Positions 18,488-31,918 of a stretch of DNA of 64,000 nucleotides are shown here, in pieces. The position numbers were made by a program, and so were the translations under genes. Under the pieces are notes generated by a model, which saw only the letters and a program-made list of their open reading frames with translations, made no database searches and was not told the DNA's origin. How positions within the stretch are numbered: position 1 is the stretch's first letter; each line of letters starts with the position of its first letter. Source of the stretch: Acidovorax kalamii (lineage in GTDB: Bacteria > Pseudomonadota > Gammaproteobacteria > Burkholderiales > Burkholderiaceae_C); assembly GCF_002245625.1 (NCBI RefSeq), contig NZ_NOIG01000008.1, positions 62,001 to 126,000 on the forward strand, written 5' to 3'.

Positions 18488-19722
18488 AGGACCTGAGCCT
18501 TAGCCTTGGCGGGCTGAGTCCTACGTTTGCGCTGCGTTTGGCTCTCTACCCGGTTCACTACATCTGCGATTGCTTTGCCTGTACGACTTGCAAATCCAAC
18601 CAATCCGCCCCATTCGGCCTCAGCGGCTTGTTCAGACAATGGACTCAGCCGAGAAATATCTTCTACTTCGCTATCTCGATTAAAGAAGTACACCCGCAGA
18701 TCCTTCTTCAAGACTGCTTTGCCAAGCTCATTGGCGTATCCGCTCGCACTCAAATTCAGCAGTTTGCGAACATCAGTCGCGGTTCCTCCCAGTTGCTTGA
18801 ACTCCTGCAAAGCCCAGACCAAATCCAATACGACAGGAGAATGGGTAGACAAAACTACCTTGTAGCCCCGCTTCATCAATTCCAGCACCAACAGCAGTAC
18901 GGCCTCAATACCTTGAGGATGCAGGCCCATCTCGGGTTCCTCAACCACAACCCACTCGATCGAATCACGTCGGGTAATCGCGCCACCAGGACACAACCAG
19001 TACAGACCCAGCAAAAGTGGAGTGAACTCGCGCTGCCCGGCCGACCAAGCGGTATAAGGCAGTCCCTCTGTGTGCCCAGGCACATTCAAAACCAAGCGCT
19101 TGGTGAACTCTTTTGAATCCACCGCCAGCCGCGCCGTACCGTACAGGTGCTGGGTAATGGGCCTACGCAAGGTGTCATTCAGACGGTTGGACTGCGGGAA
19201 CAATTCACCCTTAGCACCAAACTCGTTCTGCAGAAGATCATGCACCGTATCGCTGAAATAGCGCAGGGTGTAGGGATCCCCGTAATCAAACTGTCCAAAA
19301 TTCTGCGTCATACCGCGTGTCAGGCTCATTACCCGCTGCGCTGGTATGAAAAACAGCTTTTCTTTGCGCTGCTTGCTTGTACTGGCTTTAGCTAGTTCAG
19401 GCAGCGTCACCGGCTTATCGTTCCATCTCAGCCTTGAAGAATCACTCTTCCATGCTGCAGCCATACCTTTGCCGTAGTACCCACCTAGAAAAGCGCCACT
19501 GTCCCCGTTAAACACTACGTTATGGCGACGAAAAGTATCGTGGATGTGGTCCCGATCAAGTGCCAACTTGAGTGTTTGCAGGAAGATGCTCTTGCCCGTT
19601 GCTTGCGGTCCCACAATGACGGTGAGGTCACCAAATGCCACATCGGCAGATTTGATAGGCCCTACCTGATGAAGGGCCAGACGATTGTGCTGAGCCGCTT
19701 TTCCGCTTCTACGTGTTGCCAT
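18484..19722 (-). CDS. AAA/ABC-type ATPase (AAA_21-like) of a two-gene module
   Basis: 412 residues from ATG with AAGGGG 6 nt upstream; a GTG codon immediately precedes. Walker A is GPQATGKS near residue 38, Walker B is EWVVVEEPEMGLHP near 250, and a switch histidine is in VVLSTHSPVVLD. This is the SMC/OLD-like arrangement of ATPases found in phage-defence and DNA-damage modules. The small partner gene overlaps its stop. Low G+C compared with neighbours and flanking by housekeeping genes suggest acquisition by transfer. No Toprim or nuclease domain is fused, so it is not a standard OLD protein. Confidence 0.85.
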   Translation of the reverse strand: MATRRSGKAAQHNRLALHQVGPIKSADVAFGDLTVIVGPQATGKSIFLQTLKLALDRDHIHDTFRRHNVVFNGDSGAFLGGYYGKGMAAAWKSDSSRLRWNDKPVTLPELAKASTSKQRKEKLFFIPAQRVMSLTRGMTQNFGQFDYGDPYTLRYFSDTVHDLLQNEFGAKGELFPQSNRLNDTLRRPITQHLYGTARLAVDSKEFTKRLVLNVPGHTEGLPYTAWSAGQREFTPLLLGLYWLCPGGAITRRDSIEWVVVEEPEMGLHPQGIEAVLLLVLELMKRGYKVVLSTHSPVVLDLVWALQEFKQLGGTATDVRKLLNLSASGYANELGKAVLKKDLRVYFFNRDSEVEDISRLSPLSEQAAEAEWGGLVGFASRTGKAIADVVNRVESQTQRKRRTQPAKAKAQVL

Positions 19723-19961
19723 CACTCACCCCTTGGTGTGGCTGCAGCACATGACCCACGGCAGCTGGGTTGCAGGCCCCAGGCTCAGCAACTAGGCCAT
19801 GCAACAGCTGCAGTTGTTCGTTGGACATCCGCTCACTCCCTCTGATCTAGAAGGGGGAAGTTATAGCAGGACCCAAACAACTGCCAATACTGCAATCCTG
19901 CTCCCGGCTTACAACCGTCCCTTTGTGTGGGGAACAAAGCAGGATCCAATCGACACCCTAG

Positions 19962-21320
19962 TTATCTCGCCCGCAGCAGCTCGCCCACCTCCAACAGCAC
20001 CAGCTCGTTGTCATCCGCCTTGTTCGGGTCGCGGCTGCTGCTGAAGGGCAGGTTGTTGTCGTTGCCCACCACGATGTGGGTGCCGTCCACGATGTCCACG
20101 TTCTCGATGGTGAAGAACGGGAAGGTCAACACGCCGTTGTTCAGGGGCTTCTTGGCCAGGCGCTTGGGGTCCTGGATGTTCATGAGGTCGATGTAGCCGA
20201 TCTTGCGGATCTCGCCACCCACGTTGGCGTCGCTCATCTCCACCTTGTAGACGCGCTTGAATTGGGCGAGGTCGTGGAAGCAGTCGGTGCGCTTCTGGCC
20301 TTCGGGGCAGGCCTTGTCGGCCGTGCCTTCGCCGTTGTCGCGCTCGATGATCAGGCCCGTGGTCTGGTCGATCATGTTGAAGTCACCGATCGCGTGGTGG
20401 TTGGCCTCCAGCACGTATTTCCAGTGGCGGCCGGTCCATTGCTCGGTCTTCACATCGAATTCGAGCACGCGCAGGTATTGCTTGCCGCCCACGTTTTCAT
20501 AGGCCTTGGCGTCGTCGTTCCACAGCGCGCCTTCGAGCAGCGCGTAGAGCTTGCTGCCGTCCTTGCTGGCGGCCATGCCTTCGTAGCCCTTGGAGCGCTT
20601 GACCTCGAACGGTGTGGGTTTCGCATCGGGTGCGCCGGGCATCAGCACGCCGGGGGCGTCGGGCGAGCGCACGACCCTGCCGTCCACCTTGGTCTCGAAC
20701 ACCGCCAGCACCTTGCCGCCCAGGTCGGCCTTGATGAGGAAGGGGCCGAACTCGTCACCGATCCACAACGCACCACCGGCAAACTGGAAGCTTTCGGGGT
20801 CGAAGTCGGCGCCCGTGAGGTAGCGCTTTTCAGTGCCTTCGTGGGTGATGCGGAACGGCACCTTCTTGTCGGGGTCGTGCAGGAACACGGTCTGGCGGCG
20901 CTGGAACTGGCCGGACTGGAAGTCCACCGCATAGTGGTTCAGGTAGAGCATGAAGTCTGCGGAATTGGCTTTCGCACCGGCGCCGTTGTCGGTGAGGATC
21001 CAGAACGACCCATCGGCCATGCGCTTGATGCCCGAGTGGCCCTGGATGGGCTGGCCCTGGAAGGGCAGCGACACGCCCGTGTTGCGCCCGCCGGACTGGC
21101 CCATCACCGTGCCCACCGCGTCCACGCGGCGCGGGGTGGTGAACTTGCCGCTGACCTGCAGGTCCTGCGGCGCATCCTTGGGTGCGGGGATGACGGTGAA
21201 GGCCGGCAGCACGGCGTGGCCGGCCAGGGTGGCGGGGTAGGCCTGCTGGGCGATGGCAGAGTGGGAAGCGGCGGCGCAGGCCAGCGCGGCGCAGGCGGCC
21301 AGGGCAGAGAATGGGGACAT
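19962..21320 (-). CDS. secreted esterase-like-activity-of-phytase family protein
   Basis: 452 residues with a signal peptide (AACAALACAAASHSAIA-QQAYP). Family signatures include GHSGIKRMADGSFWILTDNG, a glutamate-rich GADFDPESF ... ALWIGDEFGPFL, KGYEGMAASKDGSKLYALLEG and a late NVDIVDGTHIVVGNDNNLPFS, matching the Phytase-like (PF13449) beta-propeller. The protein probably acts in the periplasm or outside on a phosphorylated or esterified substrate, but none is established. It stands alone, with no co-directional neighbour within 140 bp other than the MATE gene upstream. Confidence 0.88.
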   Translation of the reverse strand: MSPFSALAACAALACAAASHSAIAQQAYPATLAGHAVLPAFTVIPAPKDAPQDLQVSGKFTTPRRVDAVGTVMGQSGGRNTGVSLPFQGQPIQGHSGIKRMADGSFWILTDNGAGAKANSADFMLYLNHYAVDFQSGQFQRRQTVFLHDPDKKVPFRITHEGTEKRYLTGADFDPESFQFAGGALWIGDEFGPFLIKADLGGKVLAVFETKVDGRVVRSPDAPGVLMPGAPDAKPTPFEVKRSKGYEGMAASKDGSKLYALLEGALWNDDAKAYENVGGKQYLRVLEFDVKTEQWTGRHWKYVLEANHHAIGDFNMIDQTTGLIIERDNGEGTADKACPEGQKRTDCFHDLAQFKRVYKVEMSDANVGGEIRKIGYIDLMNIQDPKRLAKKPLNNGVLTFPFFTIENVDIVDGTHIVVGNDNNLPFSSSRDPNKADDNELVLLEVGELLRAR

Positions 21321-21412
21321 GGTGGCAGGGGCAAAAAAGTAAAGCGGCCACGATGCCGCCAGCGCGTGACGGGGCTGTGACGGCCACGCCGCTGGCTTGG
21401 TGGGCGGGCTTC

Positions 21413-21480
21413 GTGATAGCTACTATTTTTATAGCTACCCAGGCTTACCCATCAGGCGCAGGAGCCCTTTTTGATCAGAT
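21413..21480 (-). repeat. dispersed ~50-bp repeat, copy after the MATE gene
   Basis: Read on the minus strand it has the shared pattern GGCTCCTGCGCCTGATGG ... TAGCTATAAAAA followed by a second TAGCTATC. It abuts the stop region of the MATE exporter gene and precedes the phytase-like gene. Confidence 0.7.
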
Positions 21481-22856
21481 CAAACCAGCCGCTGCACCGC
21501 CTGGCGCCGCCACACGCCATGGAAGTACAGCCCCTGCAACAGCATCGCGCACAGGTAGGTGGCGGGGTAGGCCGCCCAGGTGGCAACCAGGCCAAACTGG
21601 CGGCCCAGCACCCAGCCCAGCGGCACGATGAGGCAGGCCAGGCAGCCCAGCGAGATGAGCGTGGGCGCCAGCACCGTGCCGCTGGCGCGCATCACGCCCG
21701 AGTACACGCTGGCGCGCCCGAAGAAGAACGCGCCCCACACGGTGATGCCCAGCACGCTCGCGGCGATGTCGATCACCCGCGCGTCGGCCACAAACAGGCC
21801 CACCACCCAGGGCGCGGCGGCGAACACCAGCACGGCCAGGCCGCCGGTGAGCCACAGGTTCATGCGCATGCCGGTGCGGGTGACGGCCACCAGCTGCTGC
21901 CCCTGGCCCGCACCAATGGCCTGCGCCGCAAACACCGACGACGCCATGGCCACGGCCATCGCCGGGAACAGCACATACGACATGACCTGGCTGGCCGCGC
22001 CCCAGGCCGCCGTGGCGGCCGAGCCATGGGCGTTGACCAGGCTGAGCAGGCCCAAGTCGGCCAGCGAGCCGGTGATGAAGAACAGGCCCGCGGGCACACC
22101 CAGCCGCACCAGGGTTTGCAGCAAGGCCGCATCCAGCCGCACCTGCGCCAGCAGCGCCCGTGTGGGGGCCAGCACATGGGCGCGGCGTCGCAGGTGCCAG
22201 GCCGTGTAGCCCAGCGAGCACAGCGTGGCTAGCAGCAGCGCGGCCACGCCGCCCAGAATGCCCAGCGCGGGCAGCCCGAGGGTGGGCACGCCCTGGATGA
22301 ACGGCGGCGCACACGCCACCGTGACCGACAGCGACACCAACAGTGCACGCAGCGGCGTGACGGTGTCGCCCGTGCCGCGCAGCAGCGCGGCCGCGAGCAT
22401 GGAGGTGAACAGCACGGGGAACAGCGCCATCATCCCCCGCGCATAGGCCACCGCCTGGGGCAGCACGTCGGCGGGGGTGCCCAGCAGCCGCATCAAGGGC
22501 TGCACGGCCACCATCCCCAGGGCGGCCAGCACCAGGCCCAGCAGCAGCCCCGCGCACAGCGTGGTGCCCGCCACGGCATGCAGCCGGGCGTGGTTGCGCG
22601 CACCAACGGCCTGGCCCACCAAGATGGACGCCCCCGTGCCCAGGCCAAAGACGAAGGCGCTGAGCAGCAAGAACAGCGGCATGAACGAGGCCACCGCCGC
22701 GAGCGGGCCTGCGCCCAGCAGCCGCCCCACGTAGATGTGGTTCACCGTGCCGGTGAGCGCCTGCAGCATGTTGGTGAGCACCAGCGGGCCCAGGAAGACG
22801 AGGAAGCGGCGGTTGAGCGAAGGCGCCGGGCTGGCGGGGTGGGCCGGGCCTGTCAT
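21480..22856 (-). CDS. MATE-family multidrug/toxin exporter
   Basis: 458 residues from MTGPAHPASPAPSLN; the frame is open further upstream. Twelve membrane segments are expected, with MATE signatures FLGPLVLTNMLQALTGTVNHIYVGRLLG, GLGTGASILVGQAVGA and ALLRGTGDTVTPL. The family exports cationic compounds using H+ or Na+ gradients. Its start overlaps the end of the L,D-transpeptidase gene by 4 nt and the transpeptidase follows the oxidase by 6 nt, so the three form one operon. Confidence 0.92.
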   Translation of the reverse strand: MTGPAHPASPAPSLNRRFLVFLGPLVLTNMLQALTGTVNHIYVGRLLGAGPLAAVASFMPLFLLLSAFVFGLGTGASILVGQAVGARNHARLHAVAGTTLCAGLLLGLVLAALGMVAVQPLMRLLGTPADVLPQAVAYARGMMALFPVLFTSMLAAALLRGTGDTVTPLRALLVSLSVTVACAPPFIQGVPTLGLPALGILGGVAALLLATLCSLGYTAWHLRRRAHVLAPTRALLAQVRLDAALLQTLVRLGVPAGLFFITGSLADLGLLSLVNAHGSAATAAWGAASQVMSYVLFPAMAVAMASSVFAAQAIGAGQGQQLVAVTRTGMRMNLWLTGGLAVLVFAAAPWVVGLFVADARVIDIAASVLGITVWGAFFFGRASVYSGVMRASGTVLAPTLISLGCLACLIVPLGWVLGRQFGLVATWAAYPATYLCAMLLQGLYFHGVWRRQAVQRLV

Positions 22857-23383
22857 GGCTGCGTGCCCTCCGCGTGCTCTGTGGCACAGGGGCTTGGGGT
22901 GCTGTGGATGCACACCCGCGTGCCGACCACCACCCGGTCAAACAGGTCGATCACATCGGCATTGGCCAAACGCACGCAGCCGTGCGACAGCGGCACGCCC
23001 ATCGCGCAGTCATCTGGACAGCCGTGGATGTAGATGTACCGGCGCAGCGTGTCCACCGCACCACCCCGGTTCAGGCCCGGCTCGCAGCCGGTGAGCCACA
23101 GGATGCGGCTCAGGATCCAGTCGCGCCCCGGGTGGGCGGCGGCGAGTTCGGGCGAATACACCTCACCCGTGGCGCGGCGGCCCACAAACACGGTGCCGGG
23201 CGCGCAGCCCGCGCCCACCTTGGCGCGCACGCGGTGCTGGCCGCGCGGGGTGCAGCCGCTGCCATGGATCTCGCCCACGCCGTTGAGTGCGGTGGAGATG
23301 CGGTAGCTGCGTTCCGTGGCCCCGTCCACCACCAGGGCCAGCCGCTGCTGGGCCACGTCGATGTGCAGTTCGGTGCCCGCCAA
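22853..23383 (-). CDS. L,D-transpeptidase (YkuD) family protein
   Basis: 176 residues from a TTG start placed 6 nt after the oxidase stop. The catalytic motif HGCPDDCAMG ... SHGCVRL (about residues 119-142) is intact, so the Cys is available to cross-link or modify peptidoglycan. No signal peptide is visible at this start, which is odd for a periplasmic enzyme; export may depend on a different start or the protein may be cytoplasmic. Family L,D-transpeptidases in this size range include ErfK/YbiS-like proteins. Confidence 0.85.
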   Translation of the reverse strand: MAGTELHIDVAQQRLALVVDGATERSYRISTALNGVGEIHGSGCTPRGQHRVRAKVGAGCAPGTVFVGRRATGEVYSPELAAAHPGRDWILSRILWLTGCEPGLNRGGAVDTLRRYIYIHGCPDDCAMGVPLSHGCVRLANADVIDLFDRVVVGTRVCIHSTPSPCATEHAEGTQP

Positions 23384-23389
23384 GGGGAT

Positions 23390-25108
23390 TCAGCCCGCAG
23401 CCACCAGGCCCGCGCCGTGCCCGCGCGTGAAGGCTTCTTCAAACACCGAGTAGCCCGACCAGTCGCTGTGCGCAAACGCCAGGCGCGCGGTGGTGGGGGT
23501 GGGGATCCAGGGCGTTTGCTCTGTTTTTGATAGCTTATTGGGCAATCTGGTCGCGCGGTGAAGGCCAATTTTGCTCAAATATTCCAGCACCCCGGGCGTG
23601 GGGATGGCCATGGCGTGGCCGTAGCGGGTGATGTCCACGCGCGTGGCGCGTTCGCGCAGGTCGGGGTGGGGCACCGAGAGCGCGGCCAGCGCGGCGTCGG
23701 CCCAGTGCTGCCAGGGCTGGGTGGTCAGTTGCTGACGGCCGTCGGCCACGTCGCCAAGTGCCTGGTAATAGGTGAGCACGGTGGGGCCGGTGAGGGTGGC
23801 GCGCGGGTCCAGGCCCTGGTGGCCTGCGTTCACATAGCCCAGGCCTCCGGCCGTGGGGTCGGCATACAGCACGTTGTCCCATGCGGGTGCGGCGCCGGGG
23901 CGGTCGGCCAGCGGGCTGTTGATGTGGATGTTGGCCACCAGCCAGGGCGCCCACTGCAGGCGTTGCGCTGCGCCCGTGAGGAAGGCAGGCGGCTGCTGCA
24001 CCACCCGCGCCGCCAGCAGCACGGGCAGCGCCACGATGCACTGCGGCGCCACCCAGCGCTCCACGTTGCCGGTGCGGTGGTTGAGGGCGTCCACCTCCAC
24101 GCCGTGGCGGCCTTCGGTGATGCGCAGCACGCTGGTGGCGGTGCGCAGCTGGCCGCCACCTGGGGCACTGCTCTGCAGCGGCTCGGCCAGGCGCTGGGTG
24201 AGCCAGCCATTGCCTTCGGGCCAGGTGAGCACGCTTTCGCGCGCTTCGTCCACCGCCTCGCCAGGCGCATGAAAACCGTGGCGGCTCGCAAAGTAGTGGA
24301 TGCCCGCCCAGGCCGACACGCGGGCGGCACCCGCGCCATAGTCGTCGCGGCAGCAGTAGTCGAGGTACCAGCGCAGGTGGGCGTCATCCAGCCCGTTTGC
24401 CGCCAGCCATTCTTCAAAAGTAATAGCATCCAGCGCTTGATGGGCGGGCGCAAGCGGCTGTTTCTGGCTCCATAACTTGATCGCAGGCATCGCAAACCGG
24501 GCGGCGCGGGCCTCGGCGTCCACGGCGCGGGCAAAGCGGCGGTACTGCGCCAGTGTGGCCTCGCCCACGCCGTGCACGGGCAGCAGGCCCTCTTGCCATT
24601 CGCCGTCAAAAAACAGGCGCTCCTGCGGGCTGTGGCACAGGTGGCGTTCGTCGTACTGCCAGCGCCCGGCCACGCGCTGGCGCACGCCCAGTTCTTCGAG
24701 CAGGTCCTGCACCTCGCGTGCGTCGTCGCCGGGCACGGGCAGGTAGTGCGCGCCCTGCGGGCAGGGCAGGCCGCCCACCAGGGTGCCCCGGCTGTTGCCG
24801 CCGGGGGTGTCTTCCAGCTCCAGCAGGGCAAAGTCGTGCACACCCGCCAGCCGCAGCGCGCGTGCTGCGGCCAGCCCGGCCACGCCACCGCCTGCAATGA
24901 CCACCTGCGCGCGCCGCACCACGGAAGGCGCGGGCAGGCTGCCGTTTTTCAGCAGGTCGCGCAGCTGGTGGCCCCGGGCCATGTCGATGCCGGTGAAGCC
25001 GCCCAGCAAAGGCGGCGTGGTGCGCTCACACCCGCCCAGGGCGGCCGTGGCCAGGGCGGCAGCGCCCGCCGCAACAAACTGGCGGCGCTGCAAAGTCCAT
25101 GCGGTCAT
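23390..25108 (-). CDS. Tat-exported FAD amine-oxidase-like lipoprotein with in-frame repeat insertions
   Basis: 572 residues. The N-terminus has a twin-arginine motif (QRRQFVAAG) and a lipobox-like LGGC, so it is probably exported folded and anchored. The dinucleotide fold VVIAGGGVAGLAAARAL (about 67-84) and a C-terminal AHSDWSGYSVFEEAF identify a flavin amine oxidase/NAD(P)-binding protein; substrate unknown. Residues ~214-231 (KQPLAPAHQALDAITFEE) and ~509-530 (KIGLHRATRLPNKLSKTEQ) are encoded by two copies of the dispersed repeat in the coding orientation, with the frame kept open. It is first in the operon with the transpeptidase and MATE genes. Confidence 0.88.
   Translation of the reverse strand: MTAWTLQRRQFVAAGAAALATAALGGCERTTPPLLGGFTGIDMARGHQLRDLLKNGSLPAPSVVRRAQVVIAGGGVAGLAAARALRLAGVHDFALLELEDTPGGNSRGTLVGGLPCPQGAHYLPVPGDDAREVQDLLEELGVRQRVAGRWQYDERHLCHSPQERLFFDGEWQEGLLPVHGVGEATLAQYRRFARAVDAEARAARFAMPAIKLWSQKQPLAPAHQALDAITFEEWLAANGLDDAHLRWYLDYCCRDDYGAGAARVSAWAGIHYFASRHGFHAPGEAVDEARESVLTWPEGNGWLTQRLAEPLQSSAPGGGQLRTATSVLRITEGRHGVEVDALNHRTGNVERWVAPQCIVALPVLLAARVVQQPPAFLTGAAQRLQWAPWLVANIHINSPLADRPGAAPAWDNVLYADPTAGGLGYVNAGHQGLDPRATLTGPTVLTYYQALGDVADGRQQLTTQPWQHWADAALAALSVPHPDLRERATRVDITRYGHAMAIPTPGVLEYLSKIGLHRATRLPNKLSKTEQTPWIPTPTTARLAFAHSDWSGYSVFEEAFTRGHGAGLVAAG
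23519..23580 (-). repeat. dispersed ~50-bp repeat inside the FAD oxidase gene (copy 1)
   Basis: Minus-strand reading: AAAATTGGCCTTCACCGCGC ... AAGCTATCAAAAACAGAGCAA, near-identical in layout to the copy at 54051-54110. Lies within the reading frame near the C-terminus. Confidence 0.7.
24414..24465 (-). repeat. dispersed ~50-bp repeat inside the FAD oxidase gene (copy 2)
   Basis: Minus-strand reading: AAACAGCCGCTTGCGCCCG ... AAGCGC ... GCTATTACTTTT, matching the copy at 42182-42236 over most of its length. It lies within the reading frame near residues 214-231. Confidence 0.7.
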
Positions 25109-25129
25109 GCCATCGTCCCTTGCACCGGG

Positions 25130-29916
<4,787 letters not shown>

Positions 29917-30003
29917 TTGTATCCCATTGTCACGCCCCGGCGCCTTCGGGACTCCCCGCCCCACCGGGCCGCCGGGCGGCAGAGATCAGGGGGCGCCAAC
30001 GCG

Positions 30004-31560
30004 TCAGTGGGCCACCACCTTGCCCCATTCGCGCTCGTAGGTGTGCACCAGGGCCTGGTTGGACAGGCGGTTCACCTCGGCGGGCACCCGCGCCATGTCC
30101 AGCGGGAAGTCGAACAGCAGCGGCAGCGACGGCCGGCTCAGAAACCGCAGGCCGTCCGGCAGGGCCTCGGGCATGCGCCAGGGCCGGCGGCTGGCCACCA
30201 CATAGCCCCATTCGCCAAAGCTGGGCACATGGGCGTGGTACGGCGCGGTTTGCAGGCCCACGGATTCCATGGTCTGCACCACCGTCCAGAAGCTCTGGCG
30301 CGCCACCAGCGGTGAGGTGGTCTGCACCACGGCATAGCCGCTGGCCGCCAGGCGCTTGTCCAGCAGCGCATAGAAGCTGTTGGTGTAGAGCTTGCCGATC
30401 GAGAAGTTGGTGGGGTCCGGAAAGTCCACCACGATCACATCAAAAGTGTCCGCACCTTGCTGCAGCCAGCCAAAGGCGTCGGTGTTGACGATCTTCACCT
30501 TGGGGTTCTGCAGCGCGTGGTCGTTCAGGCGCGCGAGCGCGGGGTTCTGGCTGAAGATCTGCGTCATGGCCGGGTCCAGCTCGACCAGGGTGACGGATTC
30601 CACCGAGGGGTACTTGAGCACTTCGCGCACGGCCATGCCGTCGCCACCGCCCAGCACGGCCACCCGCTTGGGCGCCCCGTGGGCCGCCATGGCGGGGTGC
30701 ACCAGGGCCTCGTGGTAGCGGTACTCGTCGCTCTGCGAAAACTGCAGGTTGCCGTTGAGGTAGAGCCGATGCCCCGCGCGCCCCTGGGTCACCACGATGC
30801 GCTGGTAGGGCGATGCGGAGGTGAACACGATGCGGTCCTGGTAGAACTTGTCCTCGGCAAAACTCGTGATGTGCTCGGCCCCCGCCAGCGCGGCCAGCAG
30901 AATGCCCAGCACCATCACACAGGCCGCCAGATGGGCCTTGAGCCGCCGCAGCTCGTGCCGGAACAGCCACACCGCCCACAGCGCCACGGCCGCGTTCATC
31001 ACGCCAAACAACAGCCCCGTGCGGATGAGCCCCAGGTGCGGCACCAGCAGCAACGGAAACGCCATCGACACCGCCAGCGCCCCCAGGTAGTCGAAAGTGA
31101 GCACCTGCGAGACCAGGTCCTTGAGCGCCACGTTGCGCTTGAGGATGCGCATGACCAGCGGAATCTCCAGCCCCACCAGCGTGCCCACCATGAGCACCAT
31201 GCCGTACAGCAGAAACCGGAAGGCCCCTGGCGTGTAGGCATTGGCCAGAAACAGCGTGGCAGGCAACAGCCCACCGACCAGCGCGACCAGCAGCTCAATG
31301 CGCAAAAAATGCGCAGGCAGCTGCCGCTCAAAGTACCGCGACAGCCACGAGCCCACGCCCATGGCAAACAGGTAGGTGCCGATGATGGTGCTGAACTGCA
31401 GCACCGAGTCGCCCAGCACGTACGACGCAAGCGCCCCTGCCGCCAGCTCGTACAGCAGCCCGCAGGCGGCCACGACGAAGACGCTGATGAGCAGGGCGAT
31501 TTCGATGGGGCGGGGGCCGGTGGCCTGTTCTCCCCCGTTTGCCGATGATGGTTGCACCAT
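30004..31560 (-). CDS. membrane-anchored polyamine aminopropyltransferase (SpeE-like)
   Basis: 518 residues. About seven membrane segments occupy residues 20-225, followed by a spermidine-synthase-type Rossmann domain: GNLQFSQSDEYRYHEALVHP, VAVLGGGDGMAVREVL, VELDPAM and VIVVDFPDPTN. This two-part architecture is a recognised subfamily of SpeE found with SPFH/DUF350 genes. It likely transfers an aminopropyl group from decarboxylated SAM at the inner membrane, though the acceptor is unknown. It would be the last gene of the module that includes SPFH, DUF4178 and DUF350 further upstream, but 3 kb of unrelated sequence lies between. Confidence 0.9.
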   Translation of the reverse strand: MVQPSSANGGEQATGPRPIEIALLISVFVVAACGLLYELAAGALASYVLGDSVLQFSTIIGTYLFAMGVGSWLSRYFERQLPAHFLRIELLVALVGGLLPATLFLANAYTPGAFRFLLYGMVLMVGTLVGLEIPLVMRILKRNVALKDLVSQVLTFDYLGALAVSMAFPLLLVPHLGLIRTGLLFGVMNAAVALWAVWLFRHELRRLKAHLAACVMVLGILLAALAGAEHITSFAEDKFYQDRIVFTSASPYQRIVVTQGRAGHRLYLNGNLQFSQSDEYRYHEALVHPAMAAHGAPKRVAVLGGGDGMAVREVLKYPSVESVTLVELDPAMTQIFSQNPALARLNDHALQNPKVKIVNTDAFGWLQQGADTFDVIVVDFPDPTNFSIGKLYTNSFYALLDKRLAASGYAVVQTTSPLVARQSFWTVVQTMESVGLQTAPYHAHVPSFGEWGYVVASRRPWRMPEALPDGLRFLSRPSLPLLFDFPLDMARVPAEVNRLSNQALVHTYEREWGKVVAH

Positions 31561-31562
31561 AG

Positions 31563-31680
31563 TCAGTCGAACATCACACTGAAGTGTCGCTGCAGGTCCT
31601 CAGTGCCGTGCTGCTCAATCAACCCGCCAGACGCCGCGCGACCACGTCGCTGGGCACACCGCGCCCATGGAACGCTATGC
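31563..31680 (-). pseudogene. frameshifted 3' remnant of an unidentified gene
   Basis: Just upstream of the speE-like gene, two minus-strand frames give protein-like pieces that would join across a +1/-1 shift: GRGVPSDVVARRLAG in one frame and LIEQHGTEDLQRHFSVMFD, ending at a stop (31563), in the other. No start or larger domain is visible. I read this as the tail of a gene destroyed by a frameshift and by whatever brought in the tandem repeat upstream. Family unknown. Confidence 0.3.
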
Positions 31681-31760
31681 ACCAACGGTTCCGCAACGGC
31701 CCGCTGGTGACTGACGAAATTGAAGGGATTCATGAATGGCGACGAATGAGGCTCAATCGA

Positions 31761-31845
31761 AATGAATGGGAATGAATGGGAATGAATGGGAATGAATGGG
31801 AATGAATGGGAATGAATGGGAATGAATGGGAATGAATGGGAATGA
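31761..31845. repeat. tandem repeat, 10-bp unit (AATGAATGGG) x 8
   Basis: Eight identical copies of AATGAATGGG fill 31761-31840, followed by a partial AATGA. Perfect copies of this number point to recent slippage expansion. It lies in the 358-bp spacer between the AlbA_2 gene stop (31919) and the speE-like start (31560); the rest of that spacer holds only the remnant described at 31563-31680. Open frames across it (HSHSFPF repeats) are artefacts. Confidence 0.95.
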
Positions 31846-31918
31846 AAAATCACTGCAACCCATTGATTTCAAAAGCATTTCTCAAAACCCATTGGGGGAA
31901 AATCTACTTTGTTTGGGC

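Noticed and set aside
31761..31845. CRISPR-like periodicity
   Set aside because: The 10-bp units are directly contiguous without spacers, so it is a simple tandem repeat; no cas genes are present.
31563..31853. Minus-strand open frame with HSHSFPF repeats
   Set aside because: The repeat peptide is only the translation of the 10-bp tandem repeat; no start signal and no family resemblance.
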